From assembly GCA_964614945.1 (NCBI GenBank), contig CAZTNW010000005.1, positions 1-64,000 on the forward strand: 64,000 nucleotides of DNA, in the 5' to 3' direction. The stretch is from CAZTNW01 sp964614945. Its GTDB lineage: Bacteria; Caldisericota; JANLFM01. The notes beneath the pieces are model-generated. The model was given only the letters and a program-made list of their open reading frames with translations, had not been told where the DNA came from and did no database searches. A program made the translations under genes and the position numbers. Positions 48,839 through 56,947 of this stretch are shown piece after piece (the stretch's first letter is position 1; the number at the start of each line of letters is the position of its first letter).

Positions 48839-49686
48839 TGCCTTTTAAAGTGGGCTTAGCACAGATTGATTGCCGTCTGGCAGATGTGAATTTCAACCTG
48901 CAGAAATATCTGCAGTACCTGGAGCTGGCAAAAGCTCAGAAAATCGACCTGCTCATATTCCCGGAACTCAGTCTGACCGGTTATTGTCTGCAAGACGCTG
49001 TCCAGGACGTAGCTATGAGCCTGAAGGATCCCACTCTCAAAACCCTACAGCGGGCTTCGAGAGAAGTCTCTCTCGTTGCGAGCTTTGTGGAGAGGAAGGA
49101 TGGCCTCTTCTATATCGCAGCCGCCTACATTGAAGAGGGAGAGATGAAGCATATTCACCGCAAAGTTTACCTTCCCACCCATGGCATGTTCGAGGACGGG
49201 CGATATTTCGCTCGAGGCGACAGAGTCCGCGCTTTCGATACCAGGTTCGGCCGCATGGGCCTTCTGATCTGCCGGGATGCCTGGCACCTTCCCACGGCCT
49301 ATCTTCTCGCCCAGGATGGGGCTCGCTACCTCACGCTCGTGAATGCCTCTCCTCTCCGGGGATTGAAGGCTAAATTTCCTGAGCCAGATCCCCTCTTGAA
49401 ATCATTATTTACGGTCTACGCCAGCTACTTGAATCTTTTCCTTTTCTTCTCCCATCGCGTGGGTTTCGAGGACGGCCTCTGCTACTACGGCGGATCGGTA
49501 ATCCTTGACCCTTTCGCCCGTACTGTGGCCGCCGGCCCCTATTTCGACGAGGAACTCGTAGTAGGGACGGTGGATGAGCGTCTCTGGGAGAAAAAACAGT
49601 CCTTTGTCCCGCTGCGGCGTGATGAAGACCTGCAACTTGTGCAGAAGGAGTTAGATCGGATCATCCATGAGAGAGAGATTGGTTGA
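48838..49686 (+). CDS. Carbon-nitrogen hydrolase, probable glutaminase partner of NadE
   Basis: Nitrilase-superfamily protein of 282 residues. The catalytic triad is present: Glu in LLIFPELSLTGYCLQD near 43, Lys in HRKVYLPTHGMFEDGR near 110 and Cys in MGLLICRDAWHLP near 146. PELSLTGY and the LICRDAWHLPTAYLLAQDGA segment are those of the glutaminase domain of glutamine-dependent NAD synthetases. The nadE gene begins 20 bases before this one ends, so the pair looks like a glutamine-dependent NAD synthetase split into two chains. ATG overlaps the queT stop (TAATG). Confidence 0.85.
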   Translation: MPFKVGLAQIDCRLADVNFNLQKYLQYLELAKAQKIDLLIFPELSLTGYCLQDAVQDVAMSLKDPTLKTLQRASREVSLVASFVERKDGLFYIAAAYIEEGEMKHIHRKVYLPTHGMFEDGRYFARGDRVRAFDTRFGRMGLLICRDAWHLPTAYLLAQDGARYLTLVNASPLRGLKAKFPEPDPLLKSLFTVYASYLNLFLFFSHRVGFEDGLCYYGGSVILDPFARTVAAGPYFDEELVVGTVDERLWEKKQSFVPLRRDEDLQLVQKELDRIIHEREIG

Positions 49687-50497
49687 CCTCTCCATTAATG
49701 TAAAGCTGGCCCGCGATGTTATGGTTCGTTTCCTGCGCTCCGAGACGAGGAAAGTGGGTTTTCGCAAAGTCGTCGTAGGCCTTTCCGGAGGACTGGATTC
49801 TTCCCTGGTCACCCTCCTCTGTGCCGAAGCAATGGGGAAAGAGAACGTGATTCCCCTCTTCCTTCCTTACCGGACCTCCGATCCACAAAGCGAGAGAGAT
49901 GCCGACCTTTTTGCTCAGCGGCTCTCCCTTAAGCTGAAAAAAATTGATATTACCCCCATGATAGATGCTTATTTTTCTGGCGACCAGGCCGACAGGGTAC
50001 GCTGTGGCAACAAGATGGCCAGGGAGAGGATGGGCATTCTCTTCGACCAAGCCATGGCCAATCGTGCTCTAGTCGTAGGCGGGAGCAACAAATCGGAACT
50101 CCTGCTCGGCTACTCGACCTGGTTCGGGGATATGGCAGCCTCCCTTCTGCCCATCGCCGACCTCTACAAAACCCAGGTACGGCAGATGGGGGAAGAGCTG
50201 CAGTTACCGGCTGAGATCCTCAGTAAGGCTCCCAGCGCTGATCTCTGGGAAGGGCAGAAAGACGAGGAGGAGCTTGGGTTCAGCTACGATCTGGCCGACC
50301 AAATCCTCTACCTTTATGCCGATGAACGACTGGACGAGGAGGGCATTGTGCGGGCCGGCTTCGCTCCAGATATAGTAGGAAAGATCCTGAAAAGGGTGCA
50401 GCGTTACCAGTTCAAACGCCGCCCCCCCTTGATCTGTAAGTTATCTTCCCGCACCGTCGATTGGGATTTTCGCTACTTGAGGGATTGGGGGCGATAA
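49667..50497 (+). CDS. nadE: NAD synthetase, ammonia-transferring domain
   Basis: Adenylates nicotinic acid adenine dinucleotide and amidates it to NAD. 276 residues with the PP-loop SGGLDS at 40-45, FLPYRTSDPQSERDADLF near 65, then GNKMARERMGILFDQAM near 112 and LSKAPSADLWEGQKDEEELG near 185, all typical. It has no fused glutaminase; the preceding overlapping gene supplies a matching domain. The following gene starts directly at the stop codon (TAAATG). Confidence 0.94.
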   Translation: MRERLVDLSINVKLARDVMVRFLRSETRKVGFRKVVVGLSGGLDSSLVTLLCAEAMGKENVIPLFLPYRTSDPQSERDADLFAQRLSLKLKKIDITPMIDAYFSGDQADRVRCGNKMARERMGILFDQAMANRALVVGGSNKSELLLGYSTWFGDMAASLLPIADLYKTQVRQMGEELQLPAEILSKAPSADLWEGQKDEEELGFSYDLADQILYLYADERLDEEGIVRAGFAPDIVGKILKRVQRYQFKRRPPLICKLSSRTVDWDFRYLRDWGR

Positions 50498-52159
50498 ATG
50501 CCGAAAGTCGCTCAGGTTCATATAGGAGCTCGGACCGAGCAAGAGGGAAAGAGGGTTAATGAGGATGCCTATTACATCTTTGAGGATCGGGCCTCACCTG
50601 ACGGCGAGCTCAATTGCGGGCTCTACGCGGTAGCTGATGCGGACAGCCGCGATTCCATGGGGGAAGCGGCTGCGCGGCTCACCCTGACTACATTAGCAGA
50701 ACTGGTGGAGCCCTCTTTCTCTCGCGAGAACCCCTCTTTCTTAGAAGAACTGAAGAAGGCAGCAATAGAAGCAGATAAGCGCCTGCGGGAACTGGGAGGA
50801 AATGAACAGTGGAAGGGGATTAAGGTCTCGCTGGCCTGTGCTCTGATCTCCGAACATCGTCTCTATTTTTTAAACGTGGGCACTACCTCCATCTTCCTCT
50901 TGCGGAATGGGGAGCTGCGCGAGTTAAGCAAGAAGGCGGTGCCCATCGGAGCCAAGGAGGGTGTTCCCTCCTCCATGATCGGGGAGGAAGGTTTTTCCTG
51001 CGATGTTTTCGAGATAAAGCTTTTCCCCGGGGATAGTCTCCTTCTTTGCTCAGATGGACTGTCGGAGAAGATTCGGTCTCGCGACATGGCTGAGGTTCTC
51101 CACTGGAGCGTCTCCCCCCAGGCTGCCTGCGACCGACTGATCTCCCTCGCCAACAGGGCAGGAAAGGAGGATGACCTCACCGCTTTAGTAATTGATTTGG
51201 TAGAGGAAAGGCCGAGAACAAGCAATTGGTGGAAATACGCCCTGGGGACCCTGCTGCTCCTGGCAGTGGGGTTCTTCTTCGCTTATCTCTTCTCTTCACG
51301 GCACGCCCCGAGCGAGACCGCTACGAGCCCATCTACTCCTGTTTCCGAACGTTATGTATACATCAAGGACCTTGAGGATCCCTACGCCCTTCTGCAGCAC
51401 GAGAAGCTCTTCTACGTGCTGGATAAGGAGCGGAAGACGATCTTCAGGTTCACGAGTTACGGCAAGTTAGATCCCACTTTCACCGCCACACTCCCCGGGG
51501 CAGAGGCTCCCTGCGATATGATCCTCGTGCGCTCCAACCTCTATATCCTCGATGCAGCAGGGCAATTCTATCGACTTCCCCTCGAAGGGGGAGAGGCCGA
51601 GCGGATTGAGGCCGTGATGAATGAAAAGGGAGCTCTGAGTTCGCCGCGCGCTCTGGATTGGGACGGACGCTACTTCTATGTGGCTGATCGGGGAAATGAT
51701 CGCGTTGTAGTGCTGAACGGGGACTTTAACTATGTCGGGGTCTACCCGGGCTTAGAAAAACCTAATGGCTTAGCCATGGACAGTCAGGGCTACCTTTATG
51801 TGAGCTTAAAAGATCAACACAAGATACTCAAACTGGATCAGGAGGGGGAAATAGTGGCCAGCGCGTCGACCGGAGCAACCTCGATTGGGGCTTACGACGG
51901 CCCCGCCGACGTTGCCCTGACTTTCAACGAGGAGGAAGTGCTGGTCCCTGAGATGTCCACCAATCAGGTGCTCGTTTTCGATGCCGAGCTCAACCTGCTG
52001 TATAAGGTTGGAAGAACGCAGCTCCTCGACCCTAATTTCCGCAATCCCAAGGGACTCGTCGCGAGCGAAGAAGCCCTCTATGTCGTGGGAGGATCCAGTG
52101 AAGATCTGAAGGGATTCGTGTGGCGGATCCCCTGGAGTCTGGTCGTCTCCTCTTCGTAG
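50498..52159 (+). CDS. Membrane protein with PP2C-type phosphatase domain and beta-propeller
   Basis: Bitopic protein of 553 residues. Residues 1-230 form a PPM/PP2C phosphatase: RVNEDAYYIF near 20, a changed metal loop VADADSRDSMGEAAA near 45 in place of VADGMGGH, LLLCSDGLSEKI near 182 and KEDDLTALVIDL near 225. A membrane helix spans about 247-266. The remaining 285 residues, outside the cell, carry NHL/six-bladed propeller repeats (LSSPRALDWDGRYFYVADRG, GVYPGLEKPNGLAMDSQGYL). Acidic metal ligands seem kept, so activity is possible. The propeller may sense a ligand and signal inwards through dephosphorylation, but no kinase is beside it. Probable operon end. Confidence 0.85.
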   Translation: MPKVAQVHIGARTEQEGKRVNEDAYYIFEDRASPDGELNCGLYAVADADSRDSMGEAAARLTLTTLAELVEPSFSRENPSFLEELKKAAIEADKRLRELGGNEQWKGIKVSLACALISEHRLYFLNVGTTSIFLLRNGELRELSKKAVPIGAKEGVPSSMIGEEGFSCDVFEIKLFPGDSLLLCSDGLSEKIRSRDMAEVLHWSVSPQAACDRLISLANRAGKEDDLTALVIDLVEERPRTSNWWKYALGTLLLLAVGFFFAYLFSSRHAPSETATSPSTPVSERYVYIKDLEDPYALLQHEKLFYVLDKERKTIFRFTSYGKLDPTFTATLPGAEAPCDMILVRSNLYILDAAGQFYRLPLEGGEAERIEAVMNEKGALSSPRALDWDGRYFYVADRGNDRVVVLNGDFNYVGVYPGLEKPNGLAMDSQGYLYVSLKDQHKILKLDQEGEIVASASTGATSIGAYDGPADVALTFNEEEVLVPEMSTNQVLVFDAELNLLYKVGRTQLLDPNFRNPKGLVASEEALYVVGGSSEDLKGFVWRIPWSLVVSSS

Positions 52160-52200
52160 AATGAAGCAATTTTGATAAAAACATAAAAGGAGAGAGCAAG

Positions 52201-53538
52201 ATGAGCACGAAAGAAGAGTTGTTGGCGAAAGCGGCAAAACCGGCTGAGGACGCAATGCGGCTGCACCCCTTCTACCAGGGCAAAGTGGAAGTGATCCCCA
52301 AATGTGTAATCCGATCCATCGACGATTTCGCCATCTGGTACACTCCTGGAGTGGCCGCCCCCTGCAAAGAGATCCAGAAGAACCCCGAGCTGGTCTACGA
52401 GTACACGAATAAGTGGAATACGGTAGCCGTGATTTCGGACGGTACTCGCGTGTTGGGGCTGGGAGATATCGGGCCGGAAGCCGGGCTCCCTGTAATGGAA
52501 GGCAAGGCGCTGCTCTTCAAATATTTGGGCGGAGTTGATTCATTCCCCCTTACATTGGCGACCAAGGATCCGGATGAGATCATTCAGATCGTCAAGGCAT
52601 TGCAGCCCGCGTTGGGGGGAGTAAACCTGGAAGATCTTGCCCAGCCGAAGTGCTTCTACATTCTAGACACCTTACGGCGGGAGATGACCATCCCGGTGTG
52701 GCATGACGATCAACAGGGAACGGCGGCCGTTACGACGGCCGGCCTGATTAACGCCTTCAAGGTAGTGGGAAAGGATTTGAAGAATGTCCAGGTTACCTTG
52801 ATCGGGGCAGGGGCAGCAGGCCTCTGTACCTACCGGGTCCTCATTGCGGCCGGGATGAAGCCTGAGCAATTCCTTGTCACCAATACCAAGGGTATTCTGG
52901 GACCCCATCAGACGCAACTCCAGGAGAGTAACCCTGTGGCCTGGGAGATCGCCCTGAAGACCAACCCGGAAAGAAAAACCGGAGGAGTGGACGAGGCCAT
53001 GAAAGGCGCGGATGCCATTATCGCCCTTTCCCGCCCGGGCCCCGGGGTGATCAAACCGGAGTGGGTGAAGAATATGGCCAGAGACCCGATTGTCTTTGCC
53101 TGCGCCAATCCCATACCGGAAATCTGGCCTTGGGAGGCCAGAGAGGCCGGAGCCAGAGTCATGGCCACCGGGCGCTCCGATTTCCCCAACCAAGTGAACA
53201 ATTCCCTCGGTTTTCCGGGAATCTTCCGCGGCGCTCTGGATGTGCGAGCTAAGACAATTTCCGATGAGATGTGCATCGCTGCAGCCTATGAGCTGGCCAA
53301 AACGGCCGAAAAACGCGGATTGCGAGAAGATTACTTGATTCCCACGATGGACGATTGGGAGGTCTATATCGGTGAGGCGGTGGCGGTGGCGATGAAAGCC
53401 ATAGAACAGGATCTGGCCCGGATTGTATTGACAGAACAGGAACTGCGGGCTAAAGCCGCCAAGTTGATCAAGCACGCCCGGGATGAAGTCCAGATACTGA
53501 TGAAAGAGGGGATCATTCCCCCGGCACCCAAGTCTTAA
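52201..53538 (+). CDS. Malic enzyme, NAD(P)-dependent
   Basis: Oxidative decarboxylation of malate to pyruvate and CO2. 445 residues, the short bacterial form without phosphotransacetylase domain. Visible are WYTPGVAAPCKEIQ near 42, GDIGPEAGLPVMEGKALLFK near 88, the metal-binding HDDQQGTAAVTTAG near 163 and nucleotide loop LIGAGAAGLCTYRVLIAAGM near 200; FACANPIPEIWP and TGRSDFPNQVNNSLGFPGIF follow. AAAGGAGAG precedes the ATG. The two fumarase genes follow at once, so the unit turns fumarate into pyruvate. Choice of NAD or NADP cannot be read here. Confidence 0.95.
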   Translation: MSTKEELLAKAAKPAEDAMRLHPFYQGKVEVIPKCVIRSIDDFAIWYTPGVAAPCKEIQKNPELVYEYTNKWNTVAVISDGTRVLGLGDIGPEAGLPVMEGKALLFKYLGGVDSFPLTLATKDPDEIIQIVKALQPALGGVNLEDLAQPKCFYILDTLRREMTIPVWHDDQQGTAAVTTAGLINAFKVVGKDLKNVQVTLIGAGAAGLCTYRVLIAAGMKPEQFLVTNTKGILGPHQTQLQESNPVAWEIALKTNPERKTGGVDEAMKGADAIIALSRPGPGVIKPEWVKNMARDPIVFACANPIPEIWPWEAREAGARVMATGRSDFPNQVNNSLGFPGIFRGALDVRAKTISDEMCIAAAYELAKTAEKRGLREDYLIPTMDDWEVYIGEAVAVAMKAIEQDLARIVLTEQELRAKAAKLIKHARDEVQILMKEGIIPPAPKS

Positions 53539-53550
53539 GCGAGGACCGGG

Positions 53551-54393
53551 ATGAGAGAGATCCAAGTAGGGCAACTTACCCAGGTCATTCGTGATCTGGC
53601 CATCCAGGCAAACCTGGTGATCGGCGAAGACGTAATTCAGAGCCTGAAACAGGCGAGGGAGAGCGAAGAGTCCCCAGTCGGGAAAGCCCTGATCGAGGAA
53701 ATTTTAGAGAATGATCGCCTCGCCGCGGAAAAAGAAATACCGGCCTGCCAGGACACCGGGGTAGCTGTCATTTTCCTCGAGATCGGCCAGGATGTGCACC
53801 TCGTCGGCGGGGACCTGAAGGAAGCTGTTAACGAAGGTGTTCGCCGTGGTTATGTGGAAGGCTACTTGCGCAAATCGGTGCTGAACGATCCCTTGGAGCG
53901 GAAAAACACCGGGGACAACACCCCCGCCATGATCCACACGGAGATCGTTCCCGGCGATCGGGTGCGGGTGACCTTCATGGCCAAAGGAGGCGGATCGGAA
54001 AACATGAGTGCCCTATCCATGCTTCCCCCGTCTGCCGGCCTGAACGGTGTGAAGAAATTCGTGCTGGAGCAGGTGAAGAAGGCGGGATCCAACCCCTGCC
54101 CTCCTCTCGTCGTCGGCGTGGGAGTGGGAGGGAACTTCGACCTGTGCGCTTTCCTCTCCAAGAAGGCCCTGTTGCGTCCGATCGGAAGCGCCAACTCAGA
54201 TTCGAAATTCGCCCAGTTGGAGAAAGAGCTCTTAGAGGAGATAAATGCCACGGGCATCGGTCCTCAGGGTTTAGGCGGCAGGACGACTGCCCTGGCCGTG
54301 CAGATTGAGACCTATCCTTGCCACATCACCGCGCTGCCTGTTGCCGTGAACATCAACTGTCACGCCAGCAGGGTGCGGAAGGCCGAGCTGTAG
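53551..54393 (+). CDS. fumA: Class I fumarate hydratase, alpha subunit
   Basis: Oxygen-labile [4Fe-4S] hydro-lyase half that interconverts fumarate and malate. 280 residues; the first cluster ligand in PACQDTGVAVIFLEIG near 68, NTGDNTPAMIHTEIVPGDRV near 115 and the run FMAKGGGSENMSALSMLPP near 142 are diagnostic of FumA/TtdA-type N-terminal domains. It might instead be a tartrate dehydratase, but malic enzyme next door and the absence of tartrate genes favour fumarase. It starts 12 bases after the malic enzyme stop. Confidence 0.92.
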   Translation: MREIQVGQLTQVIRDLAIQANLVIGEDVIQSLKQARESEESPVGKALIEEILENDRLAAEKEIPACQDTGVAVIFLEIGQDVHLVGGDLKEAVNEGVRRGYVEGYLRKSVLNDPLERKNTGDNTPAMIHTEIVPGDRVRVTFMAKGGGSENMSALSMLPPSAGLNGVKKFVLEQVKKAGSNPCPPLVVGVGVGGNFDLCAFLSKKALLRPIGSANSDSKFAQLEKELLEEINATGIGPQGLGGRTTALAVQIETYPCHITALPVAVNINCHASRVRKAEL

Positions 54394-54405
54394 GAGGGAA
54401 GAAAA

Positions 54406-54957
54406 ATGACTATTCGGATTACTCCTCCCCTCACGGATGAAATTGTCGAGGGCTTGAAGGCGGGCGATCGCGTCCTCATCACCGGAACGATCTACACAGG
54501 GCGCGATGCCGCACATAAGAAACTGGTGGAGTTGATTGAAAAGGGGGCGGAGCTTCCCTTCGACCTGAGAGGACAGATCATTTACTATGTAGGGCCCTCT
54601 CCAGCGAAACCAGGACAGGTGATCGGCTCTGCTGGCCCCACCACCTCCTATCGCATGGATGCTTATGCTCCGCTTTTAATTGAAAATGGTTTAAAGGGCT
54701 CGATTGGCAAAGGCATGCGTTCCGCTGAGGTGAAGGAGGCCATGCGCCAGTTCAAGGCCGTCTACTTTGCTGCCACGGGCGGAGCTGGAGCTCTCTTATC
54801 GCAGTGCATTAAGAAGGCAGAAGTGGTGGCCTATCCGGAGCTAGGAGCCGAGGCTATCTATCGGTTTGAGGTGGAAAACTTTCCCGTAATAGTTGTCAAC
54901 GACGCCCATGGCAACGATCTCTACGAGCAGGGAATCGAGCAGTACAGGAAGAAGTAA
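54406..54957 (+). CDS. fumB: Class I fumarate hydratase, beta subunit
   Basis: C-terminal half of the two-subunit fumarase, 183 residues. VLITGTIYTGRDAAHKKLVE near 26, YYVGPSPAKPGQVIGSAGPT near 62, and MDAYAPLLIENGLKGSIGKG near 85 are the conserved substrate-binding and swivelling-domain segments. GGAGGGAAGAAA lies in the 12-base gap after the alpha subunit. The next gene's ATG follows immediately on its stop (TAAATG), so the operon continues into the hydrolase and the possible thiol trio. Confidence 0.93.
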   Translation: MTIRITPPLTDEIVEGLKAGDRVLITGTIYTGRDAAHKKLVELIEKGAELPFDLRGQIIYYVGPSPAKPGQVIGSAGPTTSYRMDAYAPLLIENGLKGSIGKGMRSAEVKEAMRQFKAVYFAATGGAGALLSQCIKKAEVVAYPELGAEAIYRFEVENFPVIVVNDAHGNDLYEQGIEQYRKK

Positions 54958-55584
54958 ATGCATTTGCCAGAATGGGTCAGTTGTTTAGAGGTGGGACCAT
55001 ATGCCACAAATGTCTATCTCTTGCATCGAGGAAGCGAAGTATTAATAATTGATCCTGGTGGGGAGGGCGAGCGAATTAGGGAGGCGCTCCCTTCCCCACC
55101 AGCGAAGATTTCTGTTTTTCTCACCCATGGGCATGCCGATCACTGGGCGGGATTGTCTGTACTCCTTCAAACCTATCCAGAGATAGAATTGCTTTACCCC
55201 ATAGGCGATGAACGGATGATCTGTAACCCCCCCCTTGGTTTCCTTGAATACCTGGGAGGCCGTCCCATTCAGTTGCAGGGAAGAGCGATCCAAGAACCGA
55301 CTACGGTGCAGGTGGATAATTTAAAATTCTCCGTGCTTGATACCCCTGGGCATAGTCCCGGCCACCTTGTGCTTTACGGCGAAGGGGTACTCTTTTCCGG
55401 GGACTTGATTTTTCATGGCGGCGTCGGCCGTACCGATTTGCCAGGCGGCTCCCTCTTAAAGCTCAGCTCTTCTTTAAAGAGAGTCTTTGTCCTTCCCCCG
55501 CAGACCCTGCTCTGCCCGGGGCACGGAGAACTTTCCACTCTAAGCAAAGAGCTGACTTTTAGCGCGCAACTTCTGGTAGAATGA
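54958..55584 (+). CDS. Metallo-beta-lactamase-fold hydrolase
   Basis: Zinc hydrolase of 208 residues of the glyoxalase II-like group. LTHGHADHWAG near residue 56 is the HxHxDH motif; VLDTPGHSPGHLVLY near 125 supplies the next His, LFSGDLIFHGGVGRTDLPGG near 146 the bridging Asp, and LCPGHGELSTL near 188 the last His. Relatives cleave glutathione or other thiol thioesters, or act on persulfides. It sits between fumarase and the deacetylase trio and overlaps the glycosyltransferase by four bases, so a role with the putative thiol is conceivable. Confidence 0.88.
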   Translation: MHLPEWVSCLEVGPYATNVYLLHRGSEVLIIDPGGEGERIREALPSPPAKISVFLTHGHADHWAGLSVLLQTYPEIELLYPIGDERMICNPPLGFLEYLGGRPIQLQGRAIQEPTTVQVDNLKFSVLDTPGHSPGHLVLYGEGVLFSGDLIFHGGVGRTDLPGGSLLKLSSSLKRVFVLPPQTLLCPGHGELSTLSKELTFSAQLLVE

Positions 55585-56279
55585 GGTCCCTGATTGTCGT
55601 ACCATGTTTCAATGAGGAAGGAACCCTGAGCCAGGTGCTGGAAGAGATCCTGAGGTGGAGCGGGGAAGCGGATATCTTAATCGTTGATGATGGCTCTACT
55701 GATCGGAGCCCGCAGATTTTGGCTCATTTTCCCGGGATCAGGGTGCTCAGGCACGATTCGAATTTGGGATACGGCCGCACACTGATGGACGGCTTTCGTG
55801 TTGCCACCGAGGAAGACTACGAAGCTTGCCTGACCATGGATTGTGACGCGCAACATGAGCCGCATATGATCCCTCATTTCCAGCGTTCCCTTCCTGGCTG
55901 GGACATTATCTCCGGTAGCAGGTATCTCTGTCAGAGCTGCGGCAAACCTCCGCCGGATCGCTACCAGATCAACATGGAAATCACTGCAATATTGAAGGAG
56001 CTGACCGGATTCCCTCTCACCGACTCCTTCTGCGGTTTTAAGGCCTACCGCGTGCCCTCACTTCGTCTCCTGGAACTGACGGAAGAGAGCTACGGCTTTC
56101 CTGTCCAACTCTGGATTCAGGCCGCGCGACATGGGTTGAAGATGAGGGAGATCCCTGTTTCTCTTATCTACAAGGATCACAGGCGACACTTTCCCAAAGA
56201 GCTCAATGACCCCATGATCCGTCGACAGTATTACCTGGAGATCATAGAAAGAGAGAAGAGGAAATGGCGCGATTCTTAG
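55581..56279 (+). CDS. Family 2 glycosyltransferase (polyprenol-phosphate glycosyltransferase-like)
   Basis: GT-A fold enzyme of 232 residues. LIVVPCFNEEGTLSQVLEEI at the start, ILIVDDGSTDRSP near 35 for nucleotide binding and CLTMDCDAQHEPHMI near 90, whose DxD holds metal. DSFCGFKAYR near 155 recalls polyprenol-phosphate mannosyl/glucosyl transferases, but there is no membrane helix, so the acceptor may be soluble. It overlaps the hydrolase by four bases and the deacetylase by 16. In bacillithiol synthesis the first enzyme is a GT4 family transferase; here a GT2 takes that place if the trio is a thiol pathway. Confidence 0.85.
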   Translation: MRSLIVVPCFNEEGTLSQVLEEILRWSGEADILIVDDGSTDRSPQILAHFPGIRVLRHDSNLGYGRTLMDGFRVATEEDYEACLTMDCDAQHEPHMIPHFQRSLPGWDIISGSRYLCQSCGKPPPDRYQINMEITAILKELTGFPLTDSFCGFKAYRVPSLRLLELTEESYGFPVQLWIQAARHGLKMREIPVSLIYKDHRRHFPKELNDPMIRRQYYLEIIEREKRKWRDS

Positions 56280-56947
56280 CAATCGGTGCTCACCCCGATG
56301 ATGTAGAGATCGGCATGGGAGGGACGATCCTCGCTCTGAAAGCGAAAGGGCACGATGTTTTCATCCTCGATCTAACAAACGGGGAACCGACCCCCTTTGG
56401 CTCGGTGGAGCTGCGCGCGCGCGAGAGCGCGGAGGCCGCTGGAATACTGGGCGTCAATCAACGGATCACTCTCAAATGGCCCAACCGTTTTTTGATGGAC
56501 TCCATTGAAGTCAGGAAGGAAGTGGCCGAGGTTATCAGGAATCTGCATCCGGATATCCTTTTCGCCCATTACTGGGTGGATGCTCATCCGGATCATAAGG
56601 CCTCCTCTCAGATAGCGGAGGCTGCCCGCTTTTACGCCAAGTTGACGAAAACTGAAATGAAAGGGTCGCCTTTTTTCCCCAGGAAAATCTATTACTTTTT
56701 CTGCACTCACTTCCGCCTACACGTGAAACCATCTTTTGTCTACGAGATCTCCCCTTTCATCGAGAAAAAAATCCAGGCGGTGCAGGCATACAGGTCCCAG
56801 TTCCGAGAGGAGAGGAGCAACCTCGGTATTTTTGATAACCTGAAGGAAGTCGCTCGATGGTGGGGCTCTCTAATCAGGGTCCCTTTCGGCGAACCGTTCG
56901 CCTGCCGGGAGGAGATCGGGCTCCATGACTTCGAGGCGATTTTATGA
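56264..56947 (+). CDS. PIG-L family deacetylase, BshB1-like
   Basis: Zinc N-deacetylase of 227 residues. FLAIGAHPDDVEIGMGGTI near the start has the AHPDD zinc motif, followed by FILDLTNGEPTPFG with the typical T(D/N)GE; the third ligand His is in HYWVDAHPDHKASSQ near 105. SVELRARESAEAAGILGV is close to BshB1, which deacetylates N-acetylglucosaminyl-malate in bacillithiol synthesis. YRSQF near 185 is also a BshB1 trait. It overlaps both neighbours, so all three are translated together. Other PIG-L enzymes act on lipids or antibiotics, so the substrate is not certain. Confidence 0.85.
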   Translation: MARFLAIGAHPDDVEIGMGGTILALKAKGHDVFILDLTNGEPTPFGSVELRARESAEAAGILGVNQRITLKWPNRFLMDSIEVRKEVAEVIRNLHPDILFAHYWVDAHPDHKASSQIAEAARFYAKLTKTEMKGSPFFPRKIYYFFCTHFRLHVKPSFVYEISPFIEKKIQAVQAYRSQFREERSNLGIFDNLKEVARWWGSLIRVPFGEPFACREEIGLHDFEAIL

